A stretch of DNA of 43,026 nucleotides from Bacteroidota bacterium (GCA_028875125.1 JAPPGC010000004.1:1-43026); one strand, 5' to 3'; counted from the stretch's first letter, positions 1-10,600 are shown. A program made the numbers and translations. The notes: generated from the sequence alone by a model not told the origin.

Positions 1-11
1 ACACTAATTTT

Positions 12-48
12 AACTGTCGTCAACTGTAGTTTTAATTGTCGTTGGACA
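12..48 (+). mobile_element. Terminus of an IS21-like element (element lies to the left of the window)
   Basis: Two copies of a motif containing TGTCGT(T/C) sit 22 bp apart (starting at 12 and 34), and the outer end reads ATTGTCGTTGGACA. Its reverse complement, TGTCCAACGACAATTA, matches the sequence beginning at 42944 (TGTTCAACGACAATTA) at 15 of 16 positions. Both begin with TG and carry 22-bp iterations just inside. IS21-family elements are known for TG...CA ends with repeated internal binding sites, so that family is the inference. No transposase is in the window, so the family is not proven. The IS interior would lie left of base 12. Confidence 0.6.
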
Positions 49-134
49 ACCGGCCGAGTTCTGCAAAGGAATTCGTTTATTTAAATTCGGTCAACATCCC
101 GCCGTGCGCGCCCAATTTGGGGTTCTTGGACGGA

Positions 135-204
135 TGGCCATTTTACCTGGAAACGGGGATGCAACATAAATGGCGCTATGTTGCATGGCCACCGTAAATG
201 GCTA
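135..204. repeat. Nested inverted repeat (hairpin) next to the left IS end
   Basis: ATGCAACATA at 159-168 is followed after 8 bases by its perfect reverse complement at 177-186. An outer, imperfect pair (TGGCCATTTTAC at 135-146 against GTAAATGGCTA at 194-204) extends the structure. It lies in noncoding DNA between the IS terminus and the 3' end of the beta-propeller gene. No T-run follows on either strand, so a standard intrinsic terminator is not supported. It may be a mobile-element or structured-RNA relic; its function is unknown. Confidence 0.5.
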
Positions 205-306
205 CGATGTGCCCGTGCGCGTGAGGTGGCCAGCTGCGAGGCTAAGTGTGCCAACCGCTCACGAACCGCCCCAGAATCGAGGTACACGGCTCAAATGAGT
301 ACCCGG

Positions 307-1482
307 TTATTCCAGGTTAAACGGGTAGCCATATACGTATTCGTGCCATTGTGAAGATACGTACAGGTGCTCCCCATGCAGGAGATAATCGTCAGCATGA
401 ATGTCCCCTCGCTCTTCCGGGTCGTTCATGGGCCGGAAATTGATTTTTTTTTTTGCGAGCCTGTAATCATCTTCAGACACGTCAAAAATGTAATCACCTC
501 CTCCTCCGCCTTTGGATACGTCTGCAATCAAATAACGGGAATTGATGAACTTCAGTGTACGTATAAAATGCTGCGTGAAACCCTCCACTCCGACCGGAAG
601 TTCTATACCCGCTGCTCCGGGAAACCCCGAGGGCTGAAAGTTCTGAACCTGTTTCCCCTCGAAACGGATCGTTCGCAAATGCCGGAACTGATCATCGTAA
701 ACAAAGATATACGGGAGCCCGTGGTATGCCAGGGCAATTCGACCGCCGTCAGGTGTAATCGTTACCACGTTGCCGTTTTCCCCCGATTGATTCGGAAGAT
801 CCAGAGTAGGAAGCAACTCGATGTCCGGGATCCAGTCATGCTGGGGCGATGCGCTGCGAACACAAATCAGCCAGTCTCCCTCTGGTGCGGAGACATCGCC
901 CGGGCAGGGCAGAAACATATAATCGGGAGAGACAGAAAATCCACCCATCGGAAGACCCACGGCAAAGAACGAGTCGACATATTCAAACGTTTCCGTGAGC
1001 ACCTGTACACGAGGGTTGTCCAGAACGAATACGTGCGAACCGTTGTACTCCAGCCCGTCTATATGACTAAACTCTACCGGGCCTTTTCCCTGGCGGCCGA
1101 TTTTGCGGCGGAGATAGCCATCCGCTCCCACCGCAAAGATTGTTGTACCGCCCTGTTCAGAGATATACACACTGTCTCCGATCGCAATCGTGTGTGAGGG
1201 CCTACCCAGGATGAGCGAATCATTTGAGAGCCCCAGCCGGGTTGTGGCCACCCATCGTTCCGGTTGCGTGTCCGTATTGGCCACAAAGTGCGGGGCAGCA
1301 TCCAGCAGGCTGTCGATGACCGGAGAATCCTCAACTCTGGTAAATTCCCCGTTCTGACATGCGATCAGGAGCAAAAGAAACAGGATCCCCGCATACCGCC
1401 ACCTAACGGGTATGCGGGGACAAGAAAAGAAATTGAATTGTCGGAGTGAATCCGGAGCGGGTAGCCGGCCTCGTTTGCCCAT
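307..1482 (-). CDS. 6-bladed beta-propeller lipoprotein (NHL-like)
   Basis: A 391-residue protein. The N-terminus has a basic stretch, then a hydrophobic run ending LLLLIAC at about residues 34-42, which is a lipobox, so it should be an envelope lipoprotein. The body has beta-rich repeats typical of Bacteroidota 6-bladed propeller proteins, including an NHL-like block (IGRQGKGPVEFSHIDGL near residue 130), then blades reading VFVLDN, YIFVYDDQFRHLRTI and YLIADVSKGGGGGDYIF. The pre-signal segment is long (about 30 residues), so a later non-ATG start is possible. An 11-base A homopolymer on the coding strand (444-454) encodes AKKKI close to the C-terminus and could be slippage-prone. The ligand is unknown. 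The gene stands alone, its 3' end facing the IS end at the window edge. Confidence 0.75.
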   Translation of the reverse strand: MGKRGRLPAPDSLRQFNFFSCPRIPVRWRYAGILFLLLLIACQNGEFTRVEDSPVIDSLLDAAPHFVANTDTQPERWVATTRLGLSNDSLILGRPSHTIAIGDSVYISEQGGTTIFAVGADGYLRRKIGRQGKGPVEFSHIDGLEYNGSHVFVLDNPRVQVLTETFEYVDSFFAVGLPMGGFSVSPDYMFLPCPGDVSAPEGDWLICVRSASPQHDWIPDIELLPTLDLPNQSGENGNVVTITPDGGRIALAYHGLPYIFVYDDQFRHLRTIRFEGKQVQNFQPSGFPGAAGIELPVGVEGFTQHFIRTLKFINSRYLIADVSKGGGGGDYIFDVSEDDYRLAKKKINFRPMNDPEERGDIHADDYLLHGEHLYVSSQWHEYVYGYPFNLE

Positions 1483-1906
1483 GAATTAATACGGTTGAAA
1501 TTATGCGGTTTTTGATTCATGGGATCGGACGGGGTTCAGGTAGACTCATGTGTGTCCGTTCATTTGCAACCTGGACGTACTCGACCGGTCGGCTACATGA
1601 TACGCTAAATCCATACTCCAGCCGTTTCCCTATCGGGAATCTTTTAGGCCAGTCGAATCACAATGATCCCTTCCCGGTGGTTCCGCTCTGGTCCTTTTCC
1701 TTTGTTCTTGATACTATTCCATTTGAGTTGTTGCGTACCTTTTTATGCATGACACCTGTCAACAGGTTCACCTGCCCATTATGATTCGTAGTTCAAGTGT
1801 ATGACCGGTGGTCACGGGGAGACAGTATGCGACCCCAAACAAACCGGGATCGGGACATCAGCACGGCGTAGAGCGTTGAATCATCCACCGGGTACTACTG
1901 CGCAAT
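1483..1906. other. Noncoding divergent intergenic region
   Basis: About 420 bp separate the leftward propeller gene from the rightward VCBS operon, so promoters for both should lie here. Short open frames exist but show no signal peptide, conserved motif or plausible composition. I see no convincing promoter match, hairpin or repeat. Confidence 0.5.
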
Positions 1907-3742
1907 ATGGGATCTCAGGTTTACAACCAACTAGCCAAACTCTTCTCTGGCACACTCACACAAAGCGCCCTACCCATTGTGTCTGTATGTCTGGTGTTCG
2001 GTGCATGCAAGCACGAAACCCAACTATTTGAACTGTTGAGCCCCGAACAAACCGGTATCACCTTTGCCAATGACCTTGTGCCTGCTGAAACCCTTAACAC
2101 CTACGTCTTCCGCAATTTCTATAACGGCGGCGGGGTTGCGATTGGGGATTTAGACAATGACGGTCTGGCAGATATTTTCCTGACCGGTAATCAGGTATCC
2201 AACCGACTCTACCTTAATAAGGGAGACTTCCGCTTTGAGGATGTGACCGAAAGCGCTGGCCTATATTCAGCGAATGTATGGACCACCGGGGTGAGCCTGG
2301 TAGATATAAACAGCGATGGTTGGCTGGATATCTATTTAAGCAAATCCGGGCCACCGGGTGGAAGCCGTCGCCATAACGAACTGTTCATCAATCAGCAGAA
2401 TGGTACGTTCATTGAAGAGGCCCATAAGTACGGTCTTGCCATTCAGGCCCTCGGAATACATGCCTCCTTTTTTGATTTCGATGGTGACCGTGACCTGGAT
2501 GCCTATGTGCTGAGTAATCCGGTTCGTTCGCTTGATGACCTAGAACCTGCTCCGAATCTCCGGCAATTCCCTGACCCAGACGGTGGTAACCGACTTTTGC
2601 GTAACGACGGCAGTCGATTTTCCGACATTACAGCAGACGCAAATATCTACAGCAGCAAAATTGGCTTCGGCCTGGGAGTATCAACCGGAGATCTGAACCG
2701 GGATGGATGGACTGATCTGTATATTTCCAATGACTTCTTTGAACGCGACTACCTATACCTCAACCAGCAGGACGGCACATTTATGGAAGCAGGTACCCAC
2801 ACGATCAGTACGATGAGCCTGAGCTCCATGGGGGGTGATATCGCAGACTACAACGGTGATGGGTGGCCCGATATATTTGTTTCTGACATGCTGCCTGATC
2901 TACCGTGGCGGTATCAATCCCGCATTGCATTCCCATCCTGGTCAGATTATACCAGTAGCCTGATGGACAGCTATCACCACCAGGCAACACGCAATACCCT
3001 TCAGTTAAATCGCGGAAGATCCCCCGAGGGACACTTGCAGTTTAGCGAGGTGTCCCGCATCGCAGGACTGGAAAGCACTGACTGGAGCTGGGGAGGCCTG
3101 ATTGCTGATTTCGATTTGGATGGTCGGCGAGATGTTTTTGTACCCAATGGCATTTTCAAAGACCTGTTGGATCAGGACTTTATTGCCCAGGCCTCCAATG
3201 CTGACTCTCTCCGAGCGTTCTTTCTCGCGCATGAGGAGCCGATTCTGGAAATTTTGGAACAGGTCCCGTCGCATTCATTGCCGAACCATATGTTTGCAGG
3301 TCAGCAGGGTCTGCAATTCAAAGACGTAAGCAGGGCATGGGGCTTGGCACTGCCGAGTTTTTCTAATGGAGCGGCATACGGAGACCTGAATAACGATGGG
3401 GATCTGGATCTGGTCGTCAACAATGTTAATATGCCGGCTTTTGTCTACCGTAGCCATGCAACCTCATTGTATCCTGACCGCCGCTGGCTGCGGATAAAAC
3501 TGGACGGTGCCCCACCCAATACTTTCGGGGTTGGCACCCAGGTGAGTGTCTGGGCGAATGGTACGCAATGGTACACAGAACAATTCCTGCAGCGCAGTTT
3601 CCAATCCAGTGTAGATCCCGTGCTGCACTTTGGCTTCACCGGACCGTTAGATTCTGTCGTTGTTCAGTGGGCGCATGGCGACCGGCAAGTAATTACTGAT
3701 ATCAAGCATAATTCCCACCTGACTATTTCCGAGATCCAATGA
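1907..3742 (+). CDS. VCBS/FG-GAP repeat lipoprotein with ASPIC/UnbV domain, short form
   Basis: A 611-residue surface lipoprotein related to CRTAC1. A hydrophobic segment ends in FGAC, with the lipobox Cys at residue 34. Calcium-binding-type FG-GAP/VCBS loops follow: DLDNDGLAD, DINSDGWLD, DFDGDRDLD, DLNRDGWTD, DYNGDGWPD, DFDLDGRRD and DLNNDGDLD. The C-terminal ~70 residues form an ASPIC/UnbV domain (GVGTQVSVWANG, then FQSSVDPVLHFGF, then VVVQWAHGDRQ). It matches the first half of the two ~1100-residue paralogues downstream but stops after ASPIC/UnbV, so it lacks their second propeller-like half. It is the first gene of a four-gene overlapping operon; its stop overlaps the next start (ATGA at 3739-3742). 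Such proteins are thought to bind surface ligands or glycans. The ligand is unknown. Confidence 0.9.
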   Translation: MGSQVYNQLAKLFSGTLTQSALPIVSVCLVFGACKHETQLFELLSPEQTGITFANDLVPAETLNTYVFRNFYNGGGVAIGDLDNDGLADIFLTGNQVSNRLYLNKGDFRFEDVTESAGLYSANVWTTGVSLVDINSDGWLDIYLSKSGPPGGSRRHNELFINQQNGTFIEEAHKYGLAIQALGIHASFFDFDGDRDLDAYVLSNPVRSLDDLEPAPNLRQFPDPDGGNRLLRNDGSRFSDITADANIYSSKIGFGLGVSTGDLNRDGWTDLYISNDFFERDYLYLNQQDGTFMEAGTHTISTMSLSSMGGDIADYNGDGWPDIFVSDMLPDLPWRYQSRIAFPSWSDYTSSLMDSYHHQATRNTLQLNRGRSPEGHLQFSEVSRIAGLESTDWSWGGLIADFDLDGRRDVFVPNGIFKDLLDQDFIAQASNADSLRAFFLAHEEPILEILEQVPSHSLPNHMFAGQQGLQFKDVSRAWGLALPSFSNGAAYGDLNNDGDLDLVVNNVNMPAFVYRSHATSLYPDRRWLRIKLDGAPPNTFGVGTQVSVWANGTQWYTEQFLQRSFQSSVDPVLHFGFTGPLDSVVVQWAHGDRQVITDIKHNSHLTISEIQ

Positions 3743-4323
3743 GCCAATTCGGCTTTTCGTTGTTCTGTATTTTGGGACTTCTGTTGTTTGCCGCCTGTGA
3801 ACGAACTCCCTCGCACGAGGCCATAGTAGCCCGTGAGTTGGCCCGTCCTGACACAATCCGTGAGCTATTTCTTAACTACGAATTGGGGATGTTACGCCAG
3901 GCATTCTATGATTCAAGTTGGGCGTTGAATCGGCGCGGCCTGGTCAGGCAGGGCCCCCAAAATCAGAACGTACTTTACAAGATCCCAGATGCCCTTCCCT
4001 ATGAGGCGACCATGCTCTACTATCCCGACTTCAAGGATGACCGTGTAGTCCAAATGCGCGCCCGCTTCCAGTACGATTCGTGGGCCCCCTGGAATCGTCG
4101 GCTTTGGTCCGATAGCCTGCTTCTGGATGTCCGGCAGTTAATGGAAATCTGGTATGGTGAGGGGTTCATGATCCGGGAGATACCCGTACCGTTAAAAGGT
4201 CTCACCCGTGGGTTCGTGAAGGTTGACGCAAACCGCCAGATCACCATCCGACGCGATACAGACAGTGAAGTGTTGGTTTTGATCACGGATCTGCGAGCCG
4301 CTTTACCTGAAGGCAATGAATAA
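3739..4323 (+). CDS. Small lipoprotein of unknown function
   Basis: A 194-residue protein with a clear lipoprotein signal (hydrophobic run ending LLLFAAC, Cys at residue 20). The mature part has many aromatic and charged residues (YYPDFKDDRVVQMRARFQYDSWAPWNRRLW; MEIWYGEGFMIREIP) and no family I recognise. It has no FG-GAP or ASPIC motif, so it is not the missing second half of the preceding short VCBS protein. It overlaps the upstream gene by 4 bp and the downstream VCBS gene by 8 bp. This points to translational coupling, so it probably works with the VCBS lipoproteins in the outer membrane. The assignment as a real gene rests on the lipobox and the tight overlaps. Confidence 0.8.
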   Translation: MSQFGFSLFCILGLLLFAACERTPSHEAIVARELARPDTIRELFLNYELGMLRQAFYDSSWALNRRGLVRQGPQNQNVLYKIPDALPYEATMLYYPDFKDDRVVQMRARFQYDSWAPWNRRLWSDSLLLDVRQLMEIWYGEGFMIREIPVPLKGLTRGFVKVDANRQITIRRDTDSEVLVLITDLRAALPEGNE

Positions 4324-7300
4324 ATTGGCGTGCGTGCTGCTGGCGAGCCTTCTGGGTGCGTGCACTTCAGAGCAGGGACCGCTATTTGAACAAATTAACG
4401 CCATAGAGGCGGGGATCGACTTTGAAAATACGCTGCGGTATGAAGACGACTTCAATGTTTATCGCTACCGCAACTTCTATAACGGTGGAGGCGTCGCAAT
4501 CGGGGATGTTAACGATGATGAACTCCCTGATGTGTTCCTGACTGGCAACCAGGTGCCCAACCGCCTTTATCTCAACCGGGGTGATTTTCTGTTTGAGGAT
4601 ATATCTGAAGAGGCAGGTATCATGGGCACACATGCCTGGAGTACCGGGGTCAGCATGGCGGATATCAATGGGGACGGACGCCTGGATATCTATGTCTGTA
4701 ACTCGGGGATTGCACCCGGAGATGACCGTCGAAACGAACTGTACATCAATCAGGGCGATGGGACCTTCCTGGAAACGGCTCACTCCTATGGACTTGATGA
4801 TGCCGGACTTTCAACACACGCGACCTTCCTGGACTACGACCTTGATGGTGACATAGACATGTTTCTGGTCAACAATTCGTTTCGCAGTATCCTGGATTTT
4901 GATCTCGAAGTCAATACGCGCCACATACCGCATATGGCGGGCGGAGACCGGTTATTCCGTAATGAGGCCCCGGATGCACGCTTCACTGACGTAACTGCAT
5001 CGTCCGGGATCTATAACAGTGAAATTGGCTTTGGTCTTGGCGCATCCGTGGGTGATGTGAACCGTGACGGATGGCCCGATCTCTATATCTCTAATGATTT
5101 CTTTGAACATGATTACCTCTACATAAATAATCAGGATGGGACTTTCTCCGAGTCGCTTCGCAAGAGTATGAAGAGTGTAAGTGCAGCAGCGATGGGGGCC
5201 GATATGGCCGATCTGAACGGCGATGGTTTTCTGGACATTTTCGTCACCGACATGCTGCCGGCAGCGAATGATCGCCTCAAGACTGTTTCCTCGTTCGATA
5301 GCTGGACGCGCTATCAAGCCTATGTACGCGATGACTACTATCATCAATTCACGCGGAATACGCTACAGATCAACCGGGGACCCGCCCCTGATACTCCTTC
5401 CGAGATTCGCTTCACTGAAGCTGGTCGGCTGCTCAGCGTTGATGCGAGTGATTGGAGTTGGGGAGCACTCATAGCTGACTTCGATCACAACGGAAAACGA
5501 GACATTTTTGTAGCCAACGGTATCTACCGTGATCTCACCAATGCAGACTATCTGACAGCTATTCGTGACGAAAATACCCGAGACCTCCTGACCAGTGAGA
5601 ATTATGTGGATTGGAAAACACTAATCGAGATGATTCCGGCTCAGGCAGTCCCAAATCACATGTTTGCCCGCTTTGAAGAGCAACCTTTCGCGGATGTAAC
5701 CCGGACATGGGGCCTCGAGACACCAGGATTTTCAAACGGAAGTGCATATGGGGATCTGGATCTGGATGGAGACCTGGACCTCGTGATCAACAACCTTGGC
5801 GGTCCCCCCATGATTTTTCGTAACCGCACAACCGACCACTTCCGTGACCGCTATTCACTGCAGATTGAACTTGAGGGAATCCCTCCGAATACGCAGGCGG
5901 TGGGGGCCCAGATCAGAGCTTGGCATGACTCCAGGCTCTGGTATGTCGAACAACAACCTGTGCGTGGCTTTCAGAGCAGTGTTGATCCCGTATTACATCT
6001 GGGCCTTGGGGACCAAATTGCAACATTGGACTCTCTGGCAGTCCAATGGCCAAATGGTGCAACTACCCTGTATGAAACCGTGACCACAAACCAGCGCCTG
6101 CAACTCCAGGAACCTCCAGCAAGCCCACACGCCAACGACGGTATCCAAGTGTTACCTGCACCACTTCTGATCCCACTTGACGAAAATACGATCGGGCTTG
6201 ACTGGCAGCACACAGAGAATGTGTTCAGTGACTTTGACCAGCAGCCTATGCTTTTTCATATGCGCTCCACAGAGGGTCCGGCCATGTGTAAGGGAGATTT
6301 AAATGGAGATGGAAGAGAGGATCTGTACCTCGGCGGAGCAAGAGGACAACCCGGAGCGATCTTTGTCCAGACTGACCAGGGATCATTTGAACGAATTGCA
6401 CAGACCGTCCTTGCAGAGGACGCGCCTTCAGAAGATGTGGACTGCGAGTGGCTGGATGTTGATGCTGATGGAGATCATGATCTCTACGTAGCCAGCGGCA
6501 GCAGTGAACTGCCTGGGAGCAGTTCTGCGCTAGTGGATCGGCTATATATCAATAACGGCACAACTCATCTCCAGAGAGGTGAGTCGCTCATGCACCTGGC
6601 TGCACGCGGATTTGATCCGACCTCGGTTGTCTGTTCTGCTGATTTTGACGGAGATGGGGATCTGGATCTCTTTCAAGGAACCCGGCTGCGGCCATTTGCT
6701 TATGGCCTTCCAGCTACTAGCCGACTGCTGCTCAACGATGGAAGCGGAAAATTCACCGACGCGACTGCACGCCGTGCCACGGATCTGGAATCCATTGGTC
6801 TCGTAACGGATGCAGCTTGCGCGGATTTTGACGGGGATGCTGAACCGGACATTCTCATCAGCGGCGAATGGATGCAACTCACTTTGCTTAAAAACGACCG
6901 CGGTACTCTTACCGCCGTGGACGCGGAGCTGCACAATACTTCGGGATGGTGGCAATCCGTTCTGGCAACCGATCTTGACGGAGACGGAGACTTGGATTTC
7001 GTGGCGGGAAATCATGGCCTGAACTCACGCTTCAAGCCGCCTGTTGAGGTTTGGATCAGTGATTTTGATCGAAACGGAAGAGTCGAGCAAATCTTCTCCC
7101 GAACAATAGATGGTCGCCAGTTCCCCTGGCATCTGCGGCATGATCTGGTTGAGCAACTGCCTCACCTCGTGCGCACATTCCCTACCTACGCATCTTATGC
7201 AGATGCGACCATACAGGACATTTTTTCAGACGAGGAACTGGATCGGGCTGTTCACCTGCAGGCTACAGAACTCAGGAGTATGATCGGTATTAACGACGGC

Positions 7301-7624
7301 ACAGGGAGCTTCACGCTTATTCCCGGACCAGAAGAGTTGCAATTGGCTCCCATTTACGGCCTGGCGGACCTGCACACTGCACAGGGACACATCATACTGG
7401 CAGGAGGTAACCTGCACGAGGTAAAGCCGGAAGCGGGAAGGTATGATGCGAGCTACGGTACCGCGCTCAGGAGTCCCTCTATGGAATCTCTAGACTGGCA
7501 TGAGTCCGGCTTCTTTGTCGAGGGACAGGTACGACAGATTCTGACCCTCGAAGCCAATAACCGTACACTAGTGATTGTAGCCCGCAATAATGATCGGCTT
7601 CGCGTCTTTGAGCATGCGCAATAG
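4316..7624 (+). CDS. VCBS/FG-GAP repeat lipoprotein with ASPIC/UnbV domain, long form 1
   Basis: A 1102-residue lipoprotein (signal ends LLGAC, Cys at residue 16). The first half matches the upstream short paralogue: a conserved YNGGGVAIGD block, repeated D-x-D/N-x-D-G loops (DINGDGRLD, DYDLDGDID, DVNRDGWPD, DLNGDGFLD, DFDHNGKRD, DLDLDGDLD), then ASPIC/UnbV near residues 520-600 (QAVGAQIRAW, GFQSSVDPVLHLGLG, VQWPNG). The second half is another FG-GAP array (DLNGDGRED, DVDADGDHD, DFDGDGDLD, DFDGDAEPD, DLDGDGDLD). A two-module layout of ~1100 residues is common for this family in Bacteroidota, often near SusC/SusD-type transporters, but none is present here. It overlaps the previous gene by 8 bp and the next by 11 bp. 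Confidence 0.92.
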   Translation: MNKLACVLLASLLGACTSEQGPLFEQINAIEAGIDFENTLRYEDDFNVYRYRNFYNGGGVAIGDVNDDELPDVFLTGNQVPNRLYLNRGDFLFEDISEEAGIMGTHAWSTGVSMADINGDGRLDIYVCNSGIAPGDDRRNELYINQGDGTFLETAHSYGLDDAGLSTHATFLDYDLDGDIDMFLVNNSFRSILDFDLEVNTRHIPHMAGGDRLFRNEAPDARFTDVTASSGIYNSEIGFGLGASVGDVNRDGWPDLYISNDFFEHDYLYINNQDGTFSESLRKSMKSVSAAAMGADMADLNGDGFLDIFVTDMLPAANDRLKTVSSFDSWTRYQAYVRDDYYHQFTRNTLQINRGPAPDTPSEIRFTEAGRLLSVDASDWSWGALIADFDHNGKRDIFVANGIYRDLTNADYLTAIRDENTRDLLTSENYVDWKTLIEMIPAQAVPNHMFARFEEQPFADVTRTWGLETPGFSNGSAYGDLDLDGDLDLVINNLGGPPMIFRNRTTDHFRDRYSLQIELEGIPPNTQAVGAQIRAWHDSRLWYVEQQPVRGFQSSVDPVLHLGLGDQIATLDSLAVQWPNGATTLYETVTTNQRLQLQEPPASPHANDGIQVLPAPLLIPLDENTIGLDWQHTENVFSDFDQQPMLFHMRSTEGPAMCKGDLNGDGREDLYLGGARGQPGAIFVQTDQGSFERIAQTVLAEDAPSEDVDCEWLDVDADGDHDLYVASGSSELPGSSSALVDRLYINNGTTHLQRGESLMHLAARGFDPTSVVCSADFDGDGDLDLFQGTRLRPFAYGLPATSRLLLNDGSGKFTDATARRATDLESIGLVTDAACADFDGDAEPDILISGEWMQLTLLKNDRGTLTAVDAELHNTSGWWQSVLATDLDGDGDLDFVAGNHGLNSRFKPPVEVWISDFDRNGRVEQIFSRTIDGRQFPWHLRHDLVEQLPHLVRTFPTYASYADATIQDIFSDEELDRAVHLQATELRSMIGINDGTGSFTLIPGPEELQLAPIYGLADLHTAQGHIILAGGNLHEVKPEAGRYDASYGTALRSPSMESLDWHESGFFVEGQVRQILTLEANNRTLVIVARNNDRLRVFEHAQ

Positions 7625-10600
7625 CTATGTTCTGCTTCTGGCGATCCTGATAGGTTGTTCCAGGGCCGGCCCGGATAATACGCTGTTCACACTTTTGAAC
7701 GGAGACCGGACCGGAGTTTATTTCAGCAACACGCTTGTACCGGAGGACGATTTCAACATCATTGACTATCTGTATTATTACGACGGTGGCGGCGTCGCTA
7801 TTGGCGACATCAACAATGACCGTCTGCCTGACATCTTTCTCACGGGCAATCAGGTGTCTGACCGGCTCTACCTGAATCGCGGGGACTTTCAGTTCGAGGA
7901 CATTACCGCAACAGCCGGAATAGGCTCCAGTGAAAACACCTGGTCAACCGGTGTCAGCATGGCGGATGTGAATGGTGATGGATGGCTCGATATTTACGTC
8001 TGCCGGGTGAACCATCTCGGAAAAACCGGCCATAACCTGCTTTACATAAACCAGCAGGATGGCACATTCCAGGAGGAGAGCCGCCGCTACGGGCTCAACT
8101 TTGAGGGTCTCTCCACCCATACGGCCTGGCTGGATTATGATCGTGACGGAGATCTGGACCTGTACCTACTCAACCATGCGATCCACTCACGTGAATCCCA
8201 TGTGCCCTCATGGCGAAGAATTATTGATGTTCCCCGGTTCGGGGACAAGTTTTACCGCCAGGACGATGGTTATTTCGTAAGCATTGCGGCCGAAGCGGGG
8301 ATCTACAGCAGCGCGCTAGGCTACGGCCTGGGTATAGCAGCGAGTGATCTGAACATGGACGGCTGGCCTGACCTGTATGTCGGCAATGACTTCCATGAGG
8401 ACGACTATTTGTACCTCAATAGCGGACACGGCACTTTTGTTGAATCTCTCTGGGAAACAACCGGCCAAACCAGTCGCTCAACAATGGGGGTGGATGTGGC
8501 TGATCTTAACAATGATGGCCTGCCGGACATTGTTGCACTGGATATGCTACCACCGGACCAGGCTACGCAACGAACATCCGGTGGCGCCGACGCCGACATG
8601 ATTGCCCGGATCAAAGCAAATCTTGGTTATGGTCCCCAAGCTCCACGCAACACGCTGCAATTGCATCGGGGAGTAACCACTGATGGACGCCCGTTCTTCA
8701 ACGAAATCGCCCCCTTTGCCGGCATTGAAGCAACCGACTGGTCCTGGTCTCCTTTGCTGGCTGATTTTGATGGTGATGGCTGGAAGGACCTGTTTATCAC
8801 GAATGGCATTCCTGGGCGCCCGAATGATCTGGATTATATCGAGTACGTCTCCACGCCTGATGTGCAACGTATACTCAACGCAGGCACACCGGAACAGGAA
8901 GCGGAAGTAGCGCAACGAATGCCTCCTGCTGTTGTACCTAACTATGCATTCAGAGGAGACAGCACCTTGCAATTTGAGGATGTTGGTTCTGACTGGGGAC
9001 TGGCTGAGCCCGTGATCGGGAATGGAGCAGCATACGGTGATCTGGATCTGGATGGCGATCTCGACCTGGTCGTGAATGCGTTGAATACTTACGTGCGGAT
9101 TTATCGCAACGAATCCACAAGCGGCTACATTTCAGTTGAGTTGCGCGGCGCAGGTAAAAACACATCCGCATTTGGCGCCAAGGTGAGCGTTTGGGCGGCC
9201 GACCTATACAGTGTGCAAGAGCAATTCCCGTCCCGCGGGTTCCAATCTTCGGTTGATCACGTACTGAGCTTTGGGATTGGTGACTTTGCGGCCGCTGATT
9301 CTGTGGTAGTGATCTGGCCTTCAGGGCATCGGACTGTCGTAGGGCCTGTGGCAGCCGGCACTCGCCTGATCCTGAATGAAGCAGATGGCGCAGCAGCCAG
9401 TATTCAGAAGAATCCCCACCCTGAAATAAATGTGAAGCCAGTGGACAATCACGGCATCTCATTTGAGCATCAGGAAGATGAAACACGGGATTTTGAAATC
9501 CTTCCACTCCTTCCATACTGGCGAAGTGCACGCGGTCCCGCGCTTGCGGTAGCTGATGTAAACGGCGACAACTTTGAAGATGTCTATCTGGGAGGAGCGC
9601 GTGACCAGCCTGGCGCGCTTTATCTACAGTCGCAGGAAGGTCGCTTTCGACAGGTACCTTTTCCAGACTCACATAAGACCCACGAAGACACCTACGCACT
9701 ATTCCTGGATGCTGATGGTGATGGCGACCAGGATCTGTACGTAGCAAGCGGGGGATGGATCGGACCAGAAGCGCTGCTTCAGGATCGACTGTACATGAAC
9801 GCGGGGGATGCGAGCTTTCTTGCGGATTCCAGCCGATTGCCGGTCATGAATTCAAATGGGACCACCGTGGCTGCTGCAGATTTTGATGGCGACGGAGACA
9901 TAGATCTTTTTGTTGGATCAGATACTTCTCTGGAAACGTACGGGGAGCCCGGCCGCAGCAGCCTGCTGCAAAATGATGGCACTGGACATTTTGTTGATGT
10001 CACTGCACGATGGAGCCCGGGTCTGCAACATGCGGGACATCTAACAAGTGCAGTCTGGACAAATCTTTTGGGGTCTCCACTGCCTGATCTGGTTATAGCC
10101 GGAGAGTGGATGCCAATCACGGTCTTCGAAAATCTCGGAACTGCCCTGATTGACCGAACGGATGCTCTTGGGCTTTCGGAAACTGTCGGTCTCTGGCAAA
10201 GCATCGCTGTCCGAGATGTAGATGGAGATGGATTCAAAGATCTGGTGACGGGCAACCTCGGCCTGAACACCGTACTGAGCTTACCCTTAGCATTGTTTGT
10301 TGATGATTTTAATCAGGATGGACGTACAGATCCAATTGTGGCACAGTGGCAGGAAAACCAGTGGTATGCGTGGCCCCCTCGGGACGTTCTTCTCAGCCAA
10401 ATGCCCGGACTCGCTCCAAAAATCCCCACCTACAACGCCTATTCAAGTCTTTCCATGGCAGATCTGTTTGGGAACAGTATTGAGCCGGAATATGTGATCC
10501 AAACGTTGGCATCTGCGGTGTACTGGAACATCGCCGACACGAGCTTCAGCGCGGGAATCATGCCTGATGAACTCCAATGGGCACCTGTACTGGCTTCAAC

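Noticed and set aside
367..1197. 276-codon plus-strand open frame antisense to the propeller lipoprotein
   Set aside because: The minus-strand product has a lipobox and propeller motifs; the plus frame has none.
1503..2031. Short open frames (93 and 76 codons) upstream of the VCBS operon
   Set aside because: No recognisable motif, no signal peptide, and the second overlaps the lipoprotein gene in another frame.
8950..9747. 265-codon minus-strand open frame inside the third VCBS gene
   Set aside because: It is antisense to a strongly supported coding sequence, Arg/His/Pro/Gln-rich, with no motif or signal; a shadow of codon bias.
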